This document shows, piece after piece, positions 16,751 to 25,848 of a stretch of DNA of 64,000 bases (position 1 is the first letter of the stretch; each line of letters starts with the position of its first letter). The notes under the pieces are model-generated. The model searched no databases and had not been told where the DNA came from. It saw only the letters and a program-made list of their open reading frames with translations. The stretch lies in contig JASHQH010000038.1 in NCBI GenBank assembly GCA_030037635.1, positions 16,386-80,385 on the forward strand, written 5' to 3'. Position numbers and translations under genes: made by a program. Origin of the DNA: Acidobacteriaceae bacterium (GTDB lineage Bacteria; Acidobacteriota; Terriglobia; Terriglobales; Acidobacteriaceae).

Positions 16751-19700
16751 GTGTACGTAAAATCGCACTTTTTGACTGCCTTTTTTCTCGCTGCGGCGGC
16801 CTTGGCCGGCATGGTTGCGCAGGCACAAGCGGCGCCGGCCGCAAGTGCTCCTGCGGCGGCGCAGTCGAACGCAGCCGCTACCGGAGCGCTGCACGGCCAT
16901 ATCACTGATCCATCAGGGGCACTGATTCCCGGCGCACAGGTGACAGTCCTGACCGCGGCCGGCAAAAAAGTGGGCAGCGGCGCCGCCGACCCGGCGGGCG
17001 CCTATCAACTGCGCGGCCTGGCAGCGGGCAGCTACGTGATTCAGGCCAGCTTCCCCGGCTTCGCACCCTTTGTCTCTGCTCCCATTCCACTCACCACGGG
17101 GCAATCGAAGAGTATCGACATAAAAATGGCCATCGAGGCCGCCGATGTGGAGGTGGTGGTTACCGATGAAGGCGCGCCCACGGTAAGCACCGAAGCCGGC
17201 GCCAACGCCAGCGCCATCGTTCTCAAGGGCAGCGACCTTGACGCCTTGTCCGACGATCCCGACGAACTTTCAAACGAATTGACGGCGCTGGCCGGACCTT
17301 CGGCGGGTCCCAATGGCGGCCAGATCTACATTGACGGATTTACCGGCGGCCAACTGCCGCCCAAGTCGGCTATCCGCGAGATTCGCATCAACCAGAATCC
17401 GTTTTCGGCCGAGTACGACCGCCTCGGCTATGGCCGCATCGAAATCCTGACCAAGCCGGGCACCGATACGCTGCATGGGCGTTTCTTCGGCCAGGGCAAT
17501 GACAACGTCTTCAACACCGGCAACCCTTTCACCTCGGAGCTGCCTGATTACTACAGCTACCAGTACAACGCCACCGTCAGCGGCGCGCTTTCAAAGCACG
17601 CTTCCTATTTTTTCAGCGTCGAGCAGCGCAACAATCAGACCGACTCTGTGTACACCGTTCTCAACGGTCCGGTCTACAACTCGGCCACCAACACCTATTC
17701 CGCCAGTCCGACCTCCGTTGCCGGCAGTCTCTTCAGTCCGGGTACGCACATCAACGTCTCGCCGCGCATCGACCTGCAACTCGGCCAGAAGAACACGCTC
17801 ACCTTGCGCTACCAGTTCTTCCATAACAACGTAACCAATTCGCTGAGCGGCTCCACGTCGTTGCCTTCACTGGCCAGCAGCAGCCTCTCCGATGAGCACA
17901 CGGTCCAGATCAGCGATTCCCAGATCATCAACGATCATCTCGTCGACGAAACGCGCTTCGAATACCGGCGCGCACCCTCGACCAGCTCGCCGGCGAGCAC
18001 AGATCCCACCTTCGACGTCCCTGGCGTTTTTTCCGGCGGCGGCACCGGCAACCAGTTCTCAAACAGCCACCAGGATCACCTGGAGCTGCAAAACGTCTTC
18101 AATCTCACCAAGGGCAAACAGGCCGTCAAGTTCGGCACGTGGTTGCGCGACAACCGCGAAGCCATTACTACCGATGGAAACTTCAACGGCTCCTTCATTT
18201 TTCCTTCGATCACCGCCTTTATCGACACCTGGAACGGCCTAGTTGGAGGCGAGAATTTTGCTCAGATCGCCGCGGCTTGCCCTTCCACGCAAACCGGCGG
18301 CTGCCTGCCCACGAATCTGACCTACACCACGGGCAACGAAAAATTTGACGGCAACGTCTTCGATGGCGCTCTGTTTTTCCAGGACGACTGGAAGCTGAAC
18401 AAGAATCTCACGCTCTCCGGCGGTTTGCGCTGGGAATCGCAGAACCACACCGCGGATCACGACGACTGGGGTCCGCGCCTGGCATTCGCCTACGCTCTGG
18501 ATGGGCACAAGAAAGGCACCGTGGCAAAAACCGTGCTGCGCGGCGGCTTCGGTTTCTTCTATGACCGCTTCAGCATCGGCAGCCTGATGAACCTGGAGAT
18601 GTTTAACACCACTGCCAGGAGCCAGTCGCAGATCAGTATTGATAACCCCACCTGCGCTGCAGCTTCCAGCCTGAATGCCATCAACTTCTCCACTTGCGGC
18701 ACCGCGACGACCAATACTCCGCAAATCTATGCCATCAGCCCCAGCTATCGCGCGCCTTACGCCGAACAGCTCGGCACCAGCCTGGAGCGGCAGTTGACCA
18801 AGGTTTCAACGCTGACCTTCACCTATCTGCACTCGTTTGGGGTGCACCAACTGGTCACGCGCGATTCCAACGCCTACCTGCCGGGAACGTACGCGTACAA
18901 CGCGAATGGGACGATCACGACCAGTGCGCCGCGTCCCGACCCCAACCTGGGCATCGTCCAGCAGTATTTTCCTGAGGGGGTTTACAACCAGAACCAGGTG
19001 ATCGTGAATATCAATGCCCGCTTCTCACCCAACCTGGGCGTGCAGGGCTTTTACAACTGGACGGAGGGCAACTCCGACGGCGGAGGCGGATCGAACCCCA
19101 CCAATTCTTACGACCTGTGGCAGGATTACGGACGCGCTTTCTTCATCCATCCCCAGATGCTGTTCCTGATGGGGAACTACACAGGCCCCTGGGCCGTGAC
19201 CCTCAATCCTTTTCTCGTTTTCCAGGCGGGCAAGCCCTTCAACCTTAGCACCCCGTACGATCTGACCGGCGACGCCTTTTTCAACGACCGGCCGTCCTAC
19301 GCAAGCGCCCAGACCATGGCAAACGATCCGGCCGAGGTCTACCAGACTCCGTTTGGCTCGCTCGATGCGATTCCGCAGGCCGGCGAATCCATCGTCGCTC
19401 CGGACATCGGCAACAGCCCGTCCAGCCTCGCCCTCAATTTGCGGCTGAGCCGAAGCTGGGGGATCGGGCCCAAGGTGGAGTCTTCGTCGAACGGCCCGCA
19501 GGGTGGTCCGCCTCCCGGTGGTCCGCCTCCCGGCGGCGGAGGCGGCGGCGGTGGAAGAGGCGGAGGCTTTGGCCCCGGGGGCTTCGGCGGAGGGTTCGGC
19601 GGCCCAGGGGGCGGCGGACGCGGCGGCATGTCGAATACAGGCCGCAAATACTCGCTCACCTTCAGCGCGCAGGCCTTGAACCTCTTCAATGATGTCGACC

Positions 19701-19831
19701 TCGGGTCCCCCGTCGGCAACATCACGTCGAAGAGTTTCGACGAGTCCACCAGCCTCGCGGGCGGAATGTTCGCATCGCAGGGCAGCACCGCGGTACGCCG
19801 CATCTTCCTCACCACAGCGTTTACGTTTTAA
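16751..19831 (+). CDS. Oar-like TonB-dependent receptor 1
   Basis: The 1026-residue product has a GTG start with GGGGGA five bases upstream, a signal peptide (LTAFFLAAAALAGMVAQAQA), a carboxypeptidase-regulatory-like domain at about 38-115 (GHITDPSGALIPGAQVTVL), a plug-like region to about 250, and then a long beta-barrel ending in a terminal Phe (VRRIFLTTAFTF), as outer-membrane barrels do. Members of this acidobacterial/Oar-type group are thought to import or bind large substrates, but the ligand is unknown. A Pro/Gly repeat (GGPPPGGPPPGG and GGFGGG units) lies near residues 917-960 inside the barrel region. It has no canonical TonB box that I can point to. The CAGGGAACAG-type repeat begins exactly at the stop. 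Confidence 0.9.
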   Translation: MYVKSHFLTAFFLAAAALAGMVAQAQAAPAASAPAAAQSNAAATGALHGHITDPSGALIPGAQVTVLTAAGKKVGSGAADPAGAYQLRGLAAGSYVIQASFPGFAPFVSAPIPLTTGQSKSIDIKMAIEAADVEVVVTDEGAPTVSTEAGANASAIVLKGSDLDALSDDPDELSNELTALAGPSAGPNGGQIYIDGFTGGQLPPKSAIREIRINQNPFSAEYDRLGYGRIEILTKPGTDTLHGRFFGQGNDNVFNTGNPFTSELPDYYSYQYNATVSGALSKHASYFFSVEQRNNQTDSVYTVLNGPVYNSATNTYSASPTSVAGSLFSPGTHINVSPRIDLQLGQKNTLTLRYQFFHNNVTNSLSGSTSLPSLASSSLSDEHTVQISDSQIINDHLVDETRFEYRRAPSTSSPASTDPTFDVPGVFSGGGTGNQFSNSHQDHLELQNVFNLTKGKQAVKFGTWLRDNREAITTDGNFNGSFIFPSITAFIDTWNGLVGGENFAQIAAACPSTQTGGCLPTNLTYTTGNEKFDGNVFDGALFFQDDWKLNKNLTLSGGLRWESQNHTADHDDWGPRLAFAYALDGHKKGTVAKTVLRGGFGFFYDRFSIGSLMNLEMFNTTARSQSQISIDNPTCAAASSLNAINFSTCGTATTNTPQIYAISPSYRAPYAEQLGTSLERQLTKVSTLTFTYLHSFGVHQLVTRDSNAYLPGTYAYNANGTITTSAPRPDPNLGIVQQYFPEGVYNQNQVIVNINARFSPNLGVQGFYNWTEGNSDGGGGSNPTNSYDLWQDYGRAFFIHPQMLFLMGNYTGPWAVTLNPFLVFQAGKPFNLSTPYDLTGDAFFNDRPSYASAQTMANDPAEVYQTPFGSLDAIPQAGESIVAPDIGNSPSSLALNLRLSRSWGIGPKVESSSNGPQGGPPPGGPPPGGGGGGGGRGGGFGPGGFGGGFGGPGGGGRGGMSNTGRKYSLTFSAQALNLFNDVDLGSPVGNITSKSFDESTSLAGGMFASQGSTAVRRIFLTTAFTF
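19502..19628. repeat. Pro/Gly-coding low-complexity repeat in TonB receptor 1
   Basis: GGTGGTCCGCCTCCC is repeated in tandem, then GGCGGCGGAGGCGG-type runs encode GPPPGG and GGFGGG units. The segment is in frame and probably forms a flexible extracellular loop. Confidence 0.85.
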
Positions 19832-19894
19832 AAGCAGGGATTAGGGAACAGGGATTAGAAGACAGGGATCAGAGTTTCTGTTCCCTGTTCCCTG
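19832..19894. repeat. Inverted pair of CAGGGAACAG-type repeats in a convergent gap
   Basis: AAGCAGGGATTAGGGAACAG follows the receptor stop. TTCTGTTCCCTGTTCCCTG precedes the stop of the opposite glycosyltransferase gene. The whole gap is therefore an imperfect palindrome that could serve as a bidirectional terminator. Confidence 0.85.
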
Positions 19895-21010
19895 TTAGCC
19901 GTCGGCTGTTAGCTGCTTGTACAGCGTCTCCCATGCGTTTGCGGCGGCGTCAATGCTGAAAAGGCTCACGACGCGTTCGCGCGCGGCGCGCACCAACTGC
20001 GCGCGCACTTCTCCGCTTGGTTTCATTTCCGCCATCATCGCTCGGGCGAGCGCGCCAGGATTTTTGGGCGGGACAATCGTGCCCGTATCGCCCATGAGCT
20101 CACGCACACCGCCTACGCCGGTGGCGACGACCGGCTTTTCCATGGCCATCGCCTCGGCTACCGACTGGGGCATGCCTTCCCACGCCGAAGCCTGAACAAA
20201 ACCGTCGGCCGCGTCGAGCAGTGCGGGCAGATCGCGCCGCAGGCCCAGCCATCGCACCGTCTGGCCTGCGCCTGAATCCGCGCACAGCGCTTTGATCTCA
20301 GCGGCCTTAGCGCTGGCCGCCTCTCCCACGATCCATAGCCGCGCATTGTCTTGCTGGCGCCGCAACTGCGCAAAGGCATCGATGAGGTTGGGATAATCCT
20401 TTGCCACGGTGATGCGGCCCACGGCAAGCCAGATGAACTCCGCGCCGGGGTTGGTCGCGGTGCCCATTTCCGCACGCGTGCGGACGCGCCGCCGGGGGTC
20501 AGGAGCAAACGCAGACACATCGATTCCGATGGGAAAAACGCCGGATTTTTGCGCGCTGGCTGCTTTGAGCTCGACAAACCGCAGCCGGGCGGCCTCACTC
20601 ACGGCCACCGTGCGCTGGGCAAGCCGGTCGGTCAGCCGGTAAGCCAACATGCGCATCGAGCCGCCTTCGTTTACGTTGTGAATGTTCGAAATCACGGCTG
20701 GAATGGGAGCCAGCAAGGTGAGCCCGCGAGCAAAAATGTTGGCGTGGAAGCTGTGGCTGTGCACCACGTCGGGCCGGAACTGGCGCAAAAAGCCCCGGCC
20801 GCGCCACATTCCCGCCGCAGCGCTCGCCGTCGTCTTGCGCACATCCAGATGCACAACGGGAAGAACGGTCGGCCACTCCTCCTCGAGCCTTGCTTTGAGC
20901 GCCAGCACGGCTACGGTATGGCCGCGACCGGCCATGCGCTCCGACACAGCCAGCGCCAGCTTCTCCGCGCCACCCATGCCGAGCGAGGTGAGCACAGTTA
21001 CGATGCGCAT
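19895..21010 (-). CDS. Family 4 glycosyltransferase (GT-B)
   Basis: The 371-residue product has the GT-B N-domain opening (IVTVLTSLGMGGAEKLAL), a VVHSHSFHAN segment, and the C-domain donor-site pattern typical of GT4 enzymes: LAVGRITVAKDYPNLIDAF, RWLGLRRDLPALLDAADGFV, and ASAWEGMPQSVAEAMAMEKPVVA, which contains the E-x7-E motif. It transfers a sugar from a nucleotide-sugar to an unknown acceptor, probably a cell-surface glycan or glycolipid, on the cytoplasmic face. No membrane segment is seen. It is not inside a visible polysaccharide cluster. Confidence 0.9.
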   Translation of the reverse strand: MRIVTVLTSLGMGGAEKLALAVSERMAGRGHTVAVLALKARLEEEWPTVLPVVHLDVRKTTASAAAGMWRGRGFLRQFRPDVVHSHSFHANIFARGLTLLAPIPAVISNIHNVNEGGSMRMLAYRLTDRLAQRTVAVSEAARLRFVELKAASAQKSGVFPIGIDVSAFAPDPRRRVRTRAEMGTATNPGAEFIWLAVGRITVAKDYPNLIDAFAQLRRQQDNARLWIVGEAASAKAAEIKALCADSGAGQTVRWLGLRRDLPALLDAADGFVQASAWEGMPQSVAEAMAMEKPVVATGVGGVRELMGDTGTIVPPKNPGALARAMMAEMKPSGEVRAQLVRAARERVVSLFSIDAAANAWETLYKQLTADG

Positions 21011-21214
21011 AGGGCCCGCTTATTGGTCAAGATTCAAGGCAACGATCATAGCGCAGCCTCGCAGCCTGGGTATGTGCGCTGGCGCAGGCAGGTCCCCCTC
21101 CCGCCCCCACAGTATTGATCGCGAATTTTCGAATGGAATCAGCGTTCGGAGGGGCAATTTACGGTAAGTTTTTTCATTTCAAAAGAATCCTTGTAAAAAA
21201 ACAAGCGAAGGGCT

Positions 21215-21236
21215 GTACAATCCCTCAAGGGTGTAC
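21215..21236. promoter_or_regulatory. Imperfect palindrome upstream of the zinc-ribbon gene
   Basis: GTACA and TGTAC arms enclose CCCTCAAGGG, itself an inverted repeat. The element ends two bases before the AAGGAG ribosome-binding site. An upstream TTGTAA (21191) and TACAAT (21216) could be -35/-10 boxes, with a long 19-bp spacer, so the palindrome would overlap the -10 region and transcript start. Confidence 0.4.
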
Positions 21237-21248
21237 CAAGGAGCCAGA

Positions 21249-21569
21249 ATGGCCGGTGATATGCAAATTACATGCAGCGACTGTGGGAAGGAATTTACCT
21301 TCAGCGCTGCCGATCAGGCGTTCTTCCAGGAACGCGGTTACTCGACCCCGAAGCGGTGCAAGCCTTGCCGCCAGGCAAAAAAAGCCGACCAGGGGGGATC
21401 CGGCTACCGTTCGGCCTCGTCCCAGGGAACTCCTGTGATTTGTTCTGGTTGCGGCCAGCCAACGACCGTTCCGTTCGAGCCTCGCGGCGATCGTCCCGTC
21501 TATTGCCGGGCCTGCTACACGGCCCGAAAAGGCGGTGGCGGCGGAGGCCGAGCAGCCGAGCGGGCTTAG
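21249..21569 (+). CDS. Small zinc-ribbon protein
   Basis: I choose the ATG at 21249, five bases after AAGGAG; the tracked start at 21231 lies upstream of this site. The 106-residue product has two Cys4 ribbons: CSDCGKEFTF with RCKPC, and CSGCGQPTTVPFEPRG with YCRAC. The middle is basic and disordered, and the tail is Gly-rich. This arrangement is known from small bacterial zinc-ribbon proteins of unknown function, possibly nucleic-acid binding. The upstream region is unusually A/T-rich for this genome, consistent with a promoter. Confidence 0.85.
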   Translation: MAGDMQITCSDCGKEFTFSAADQAFFQERGYSTPKRCKPCRQAKKADQGGSGYRSASSQGTPVICSGCGQPTTVPFEPRGDRPVYCRACYTARKGGGGGGRAAERA

Positions 21570-21670
21570 CCCGGCTGGTCTCAATCGATCTTTTGTGCCA
21601 TGGAGCGGGAGAACCATGAATAACCCGCTTTGTGCGCGCCCGCTGCCCGGAAACCGGGAAGAGACATATC

Positions 21671-22042
21671 ATGCACATCCTGCTGTGGGTCCTGCAGATC
21701 CTCACTGCGTTGGTGTACGGGGCCTCTGGTGTCATGAAGACCTTTATGTTCGACAAGGTGAGCGGGCAGGTTCCGTCGTTTGGTGCGTTGCCACGGAAAG
21801 TCTGGATGGCCCTCGGCATCCTCGAACTGGTATGCACCGTCGGGCTCATCGCCCCCGCCACCTTCCGTTGGCATCCGCGGCTCACGGTGATGAGCGCTGC
21901 GGTCCTGGCGATCGAGAGCCTCGTGTTCGTCTGGGTACACGTCAGGTACCGCGAGATCACCTCAATCATCCTGAGCGGCGCGCTCGGTCTCCTCATGGCG
22001 TTTATCGCATACGGCAGGATGTTTCTAAAACCCATTCTCTGA
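21671..22042 (+). CDS. DoxX-like four-helix membrane protein
   Basis: The ATG at 21671 (MHILLWVLQILTALVYG) has GGAAGAGA upstream and is preferred to the tracked GTG at 21632. The 123-residue protein has four hydrophobic helices and the family's SGVMKTF segment followed by PRKVWMALGILELVCTVGLI. DoxX-like proteins are inner-membrane proteins of mostly unknown function, some linked to redox or thiol stress. It follows the zinc-ribbon gene on the same strand after about 100 bp, so the two may be co-transcribed. Confidence 0.8.
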   Translation: MHILLWVLQILTALVYGASGVMKTFMFDKVSGQVPSFGALPRKVWMALGILELVCTVGLIAPATFRWHPRLTVMSAAVLAIESLVFVWVHVRYREITSIILSGALGLLMAFIAYGRMFLKPIL

Positions 22043-22220
22043 ACGATGGCGCTCGCGTCGCGCAAGCCCTATGATGCGATGTTGGCATCTGATCGGGCCG
22101 GCGCATGAAATTCACGCGCCTGCGATCAATTTCACGATAGACAGGGGCGCTGGCGACCGAATACACTGACCGCACGGACCCTCCCAACCGACCGAGTCCA
22201 CAAGGAAATCTGTCACCGTC

Positions 22221-23354
22221 ATGCCCTCGCAACTTTCCTTCACGGGATTCGCCTGGAAGAATCTGTGGCGCCGGCGCTTAAGGACTCTGTTAACACTCGG
22301 CGGCATTACCATGGGGATCGGCGCTTTCGTGGCGCTGGTCGGATTCTCGCGCGCCTTCGAGACCGAATGGATGCGGCTGTATACCAGCGCCGGCACCGAC
22401 ATTGCCGTGGTCCAAACCAATTTCGTCAAAAGTGAGCTGGACCAATCGCTGGGCGCCAAAATCGCCGCTCTGCCCGACGTGGCCCGCTGCGTGCCGATGA
22501 TCTTCAACCTCATGGACCTCACCCCCGACGTCAACGCCATCGTCTACGGATGGCCTGCCGATTCGTACGAGCTCGATGCGCTCACCTTCGTATCCGGCGG
22601 CCGCTTTCACGATGGTCAACGGGAACTGATCCTCGGCCAATCGCTGGCCAACGACCTGAAAAAAATCCCCGGCGACACTCTTTCTCTTGAAGGCACTGAC
22701 TTCAAGATTGTGGGCGTCTATCACGGCGGCTCCGCATTAGTGGAAGGCGCGGTGATCATGCCGCTGGACCAGATGCAGATCATTTCCAGCATGCAAGGCA
22801 AGGTGACCGCGTTTCACGTCCGGCTTCGTCCCGTGCCGCCCGGAATTTCCTATGACGATTACGTGAAGCGTGCCGAGAGCGAAATCGAAGCGGCTGTTCC
22901 GCAGGTTCTTGCCGACCCTGCCGCCGATCGCGCCGCCAATAATGCAGTGGTCGAGCTGGCTCATTCCGTAGCCTGGGGCACGTCGTCCATCGCCCTGTTC
23001 ATTGGCATTCTGGGCATTGCCAACACCATGGCCATGTCGGTGTTCGAACGCACCCATGAGATTGGAATTCTGCGCGCGCTGGGATGGAAGAGCCAGCATG
23101 TGATCCTGCTGATTCTCACTGAGGCCACGGCCCTGGGTTTTTCCGGTGGACTGATCGGCATTGTGGTGGGATGGGGCGTTCTGCGCCTGCTGGCCGCTCT
23201 GCCGGAGACGGGGAACATTGTCTCGGCTTCGGTTTCGCCGCTGCACCTGGTGGAGTCGCTTTTGATCGCCGTAGCCTCGGGCCTGGCCGCCGGCGCTTAC
23301 CCGGCATGGCGCGGAGCCCGGCTCTCTCCCGTGGAGGCGCTTCGCTATGAGTAG
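22221..23354 (+). CDS. FtsX/MacB-type ABC transporter permease (Lol-like)
   Basis: The 377-residue product shows the classic layout. A first membrane helix (LTLGGITMGIGAFVALVGF) is followed by a periplasmic domain of about 200 residues, then three helices in the conserved FtsX domain with the signature VFERTHEIGILRALGWK, ending in PVEALRYE. It pairs with the ATPase whose start overlaps its end by 8 bases. Such pairs work either in lipoprotein release (LolCDE) or in MacB-like mechanotransmission. A LolA-like protein encoded downstream favours envelope lipid or lipoprotein handling. An upstream 180-bp gap should hold the operon promoter. Confidence 0.9.
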   Translation: MPSQLSFTGFAWKNLWRRRLRTLLTLGGITMGIGAFVALVGFSRAFETEWMRLYTSAGTDIAVVQTNFVKSELDQSLGAKIAALPDVARCVPMIFNLMDLTPDVNAIVYGWPADSYELDALTFVSGGRFHDGQRELILGQSLANDLKKIPGDTLSLEGTDFKIVGVYHGGSALVEGAVIMPLDQMQIISSMQGKVTAFHVRLRPVPPGISYDDYVKRAESEIEAAVPQVLADPAADRAANNAVVELAHSVAWGTSSIALFIGILGIANTMAMSVFERTHEIGILRALGWKSQHVILLILTEATALGFSGGLIGIVVGWGVLRLLAALPETGNIVSASVSPLHLVESLLIAVASGLAAGAYPAWRGARLSPVEALRYE

Positions 23355-24012
23355 CCCGCTGCTTGAAGCGCAAGATCTCAAGAAGAGCTACGACGACGGC
23401 CGCGTCCAGGCTCTGCGCGGTGTCGACTTCCGCATCGAGGCGGGCGAATACGTAGCCATCAGCGGCCCCAGCGGCAGTGGCAAATCCACGCTGCTGCACA
23501 TGCTGGGCGGGCTCGATCTGCCTTCCAGCGGGCAGGTTCTTTTTCGCGGCGCTGCTCTCGGCAAGACGGTGAATTTGGATACCTATCGCTCGCTCCAGAT
23601 CGGCTTTATCTTCCAGGCTTTTCATCTGTTGCCGACGCTGTGCGCGCTCGAAAACGTGCAGGTGGCCATGCTGGCCAAACACGAGCGCAGCAACCACCGC
23701 GTGGAACGCGCCGCGGCCCTGCTTGAAGAAATGGGTCTTAGCAATCGCCTTCGCCATTACCCCAATGAACTATCGGCCGGCGAAAGGCAACGCGTGGCCA
23801 TCGCGCGAGCCCTCGCCAACAAGCCTGCAATTCTTCTTGCCGACGAACCGACCGGTAACCTTGATAGCGTAAATTCGGCGCACATCATGGAAATCCTTGA
23901 AGGCATCAGGGAGCAACGGGGCATGACGCTGATCGTGGTTACGCATGAGCAGGACATCGCTGCCAGCGCGCCCCGCCACATTCGCATTCGCGATGGAAGG
24001 ATTGAGGCGTGA
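23347..24012 (+). CDS. LolD/MacB-type ABC transporter ATPase
   Basis: The 221-residue ATPase has Walker A GPSGSGKS (40-47), the Q loop in GFIFQAFHLLPTL, signature LSAGERQRVAIARAL, Walker B ILLADEPTGNLD and the switch His in VVTHEQ. The LSAGE form and the short FQAFHLLPTL segment are typical of the LolD/MacB group. It overlaps the permease gene by 8 bases and the next gene by 4, so it is surely part of an operon. It powers the adjacent FtsX-type permease. Confidence 0.93.
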   Translation: MSSPLLEAQDLKKSYDDGRVQALRGVDFRIEAGEYVAISGPSGSGKSTLLHMLGGLDLPSSGQVLFRGAALGKTVNLDTYRSLQIGFIFQAFHLLPTLCALENVQVAMLAKHERSNHRVERAAALLEEMGLSNRLRHYPNELSAGERQRVAIARALANKPAILLADEPTGNLDSVNSAHIMEILEGIREQRGMTLIVVTHEQDIAASAPRHIRIRDGRIEA

Positions 24013-24821
24013 GAACGCCGGGATCCCGACGAAGGGAGATCCGCTTCCTGGCGTGGACGGCGCGCTCTCTGTTCGCTGCCGCGCTGGTCTCCACCTTGTG
24101 CGCGCAATCGGCGGGAGCTCCCGACCTGCTGGCGACGGCCCGGAAACAGCTGCAAACGGCGGACTTCCGCGCTACGGGTCATCTGGTCGCAATCGACGCC
24201 TCGGGCGCGCGCATCAGCTTTCCTATTACCCTCAAGGTGCACTGGTTTCCCGGCGTCCTGCGCGTCCTGGTGGACCTGGGTCAACCACCCTCGGCTCAAC
24301 GCGAGATGCGCCAGCACATTTTGCTGGAGATGAGGCCCGGCGGCGAGAGCACAATCCATATTGCCAGTCCCGGCGAAAAAACTGCCCGCGTCCTGCCCTT
24401 CGATCAATGGAACTCCAATCCCCTGGGTCCGGGCTTTAACTACGAAGACTTTCTCGAGCAGCAGTATTTTTGGCCGGGACAATCTTCTGAAGGCAAGGCA
24501 AAGTTTGGCGCCCGCAACTGCGAAATCATCAAAAGCACCCCGGGCCCCGGCGACCGCACTCACTATGCCAGCGTGAAGACCTGGATCGATCCCAGCATCG
24601 ACTTCCCCGTGTACGCCGAGAAAGCCATGAGAGGAACCGGAGCGGTAAAGGAAGTGACCTATTACGGCGTGCGTCATGAGATGGGCCGGTGGGTGGCGCA
24701 CCAAGTTGAAGTGAAAATCCGCGGCGAGGCCGGTTCGACGCTGCTCATCTTCGACCGCGGCAGCGCCAAGGCCAACCTCGGCATGAGCGATTTCAGCCTG
24801 TCCCAGCTTACTCGCTTCTAG
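24009..24821 (+). CDS. LolA-like outer-membrane lipoprotein-sorting protein
   Basis: The GTG start overlaps the ATPase stop (GTGA). After a basic N-region and a hydrophobic signal (LFAAALVSTLCAQSAG), the mature 240 or so residues form a single beta-rich domain. It contains ATGHLVAIDASG, WFPGVLRVLVDL, FNYEDFLEQQYFWPG and VKTWIDPSIDFPVYAEK, the pattern of the LolA/LolB-fold sorting proteins of non-proteobacterial lineages. It probably binds a lipid or acyl moiety in the periplasm. Encoded with a FtsX/LolD-type transporter, it could be the partner that receives cargo from it. The cargo is unknown. Confidence 0.8.
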   Translation: MRTPGSRRREIRFLAWTARSLFAAALVSTLCAQSAGAPDLLATARKQLQTADFRATGHLVAIDASGARISFPITLKVHWFPGVLRVLVDLGQPPSAQREMRQHILLEMRPGGESTIHIASPGEKTARVLPFDQWNSNPLGPGFNYEDFLEQQYFWPGQSSEGKAKFGARNCEIIKSTPGPGDRTHYASVKTWIDPSIDFPVYAEKAMRGTGAVKEVTYYGVRHEMGRWVAHQVEVKIRGEAGSTLLIFDRGSAKANLGMSDFSLSQLTRF

Positions 24822-24828
24822 GAGCAGC

Positions 24829-25848
24829 ATGTTCGCTCTCTGGTTCTTCTCGCCGGCCACAGCTCTTCTCTTGGCCGGAGTCCTGTATCAAATTCTGGGC
24901 AGCCGCCGCGACCGCCGTCTCTACACGGAGCTCGGCCGGTGGGTGACTGTGGACCGGGGATGCGACCTTTTTCTGTTCGAACTCGGTGCGGGAAGGCCCA
25001 CGGTGGTTTTTGAATCCGGAATCGGCGCTACCCACCTCAATTGGCGCTACGTTCAGGAGGCGATCGCGAAGTTCGCGGGCACCGTTTCTTACGATCGCAG
25101 CGGGCTGGGCTGGAGCAGCCGCTGCCGCAGCGCGCGAACACCGGCCAACATCGCCTGCGAGTTGCACCGGATGCTCGAAGGCGCCGCGATCAGGCCGCCC
25201 TTCGTCCTCGTCGGACACTCCTTTGGAGGCCAGGTGATGCGGCGCTATGCCCTGCTCTATCCCGAGGAGGTCGCGGGCGTCGTTCTCATCGATCCCATGC
25301 GTTGCGAGCAGTGGCCTCCGCTCAATCCCGCGGCGCAGTCACAGCTTGATTTGGGCAAGAGACTGATCCGCTACACCCAGCCCTTCATTTTCTGCGGGCT
25401 GGCGCGGCTTTTAGTCCGGCTCCTGTTCGACCGTCCCGGAAATCTGTCTGACCGGCTAGCTCGCGCCGTGGGTTCCAACCCGCGCCATGTACTCACCCGC
25501 GTCAAAGCGGAGGTACGCAAAATGCCGCGCGAAGTTTGGCCTGCTGTTGCGGCGCACTGGTCGCGCCCTTCTTTCTACTCGGGACTGCGCAGCCATTTCG
25601 ATGCGCTTCCGGATACGGTGACGGAGATGCACGCCGCCGATCCCATCCTAGACATTCCAGTTACCGTGCTCACTCCCGCCAGCTCCGCTCCCCTCACTGC
25701 TCATCAGCTCGATGGCATCGGCGATCATGTCGGCCAGGTGATTGCAACCAGGAGCTCTCACTGGATTCATCTCGATGAACCCGAGCTTGTGATCGAAGCC
25801 ATTCACACCATGGTCGCCGCAGCGGTCTCTGAGACTGTCGTGGGCTGA
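24829..25848 (+). CDS. Alpha/beta hydrolase with N-terminal membrane anchor
   Basis: The 339-residue product starts with a hydrophobic segment (FFSPATALLLAGVLYQIL) that looks like a signal anchor. The hydrolase core follows: FESGIGATHLNW (oxyanion region), VSYDRSGLGWS, nucleophile Ser131 in VGHSFGG, an acidic residue region after PVTVLTP, and the catalytic His in SSHWIHLDEP. It is an esterase, lipase or peptidase-like enzyme with unknown substrate. It lies 7 bp after the LolA-like gene. A membrane-anchored hydrolase in this operon may act on a lipid or lipoprotein cargo (inference). Confidence 0.85.
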   Translation: MFALWFFSPATALLLAGVLYQILGSRRDRRLYTELGRWVTVDRGCDLFLFELGAGRPTVVFESGIGATHLNWRYVQEAIAKFAGTVSYDRSGLGWSSRCRSARTPANIACELHRMLEGAAIRPPFVLVGHSFGGQVMRRYALLYPEEVAGVVLIDPMRCEQWPPLNPAAQSQLDLGKRLIRYTQPFIFCGLARLLVRLLFDRPGNLSDRLARAVGSNPRHVLTRVKAEVRKMPREVWPAVAAHWSRPSFYSGLRSHFDALPDTVTEMHAADPILDIPVTVLTPASSAPLTAHQLDGIGDHVGQVIATRSSHWIHLDEPELVIEAIHTMVAAAVSETVVG

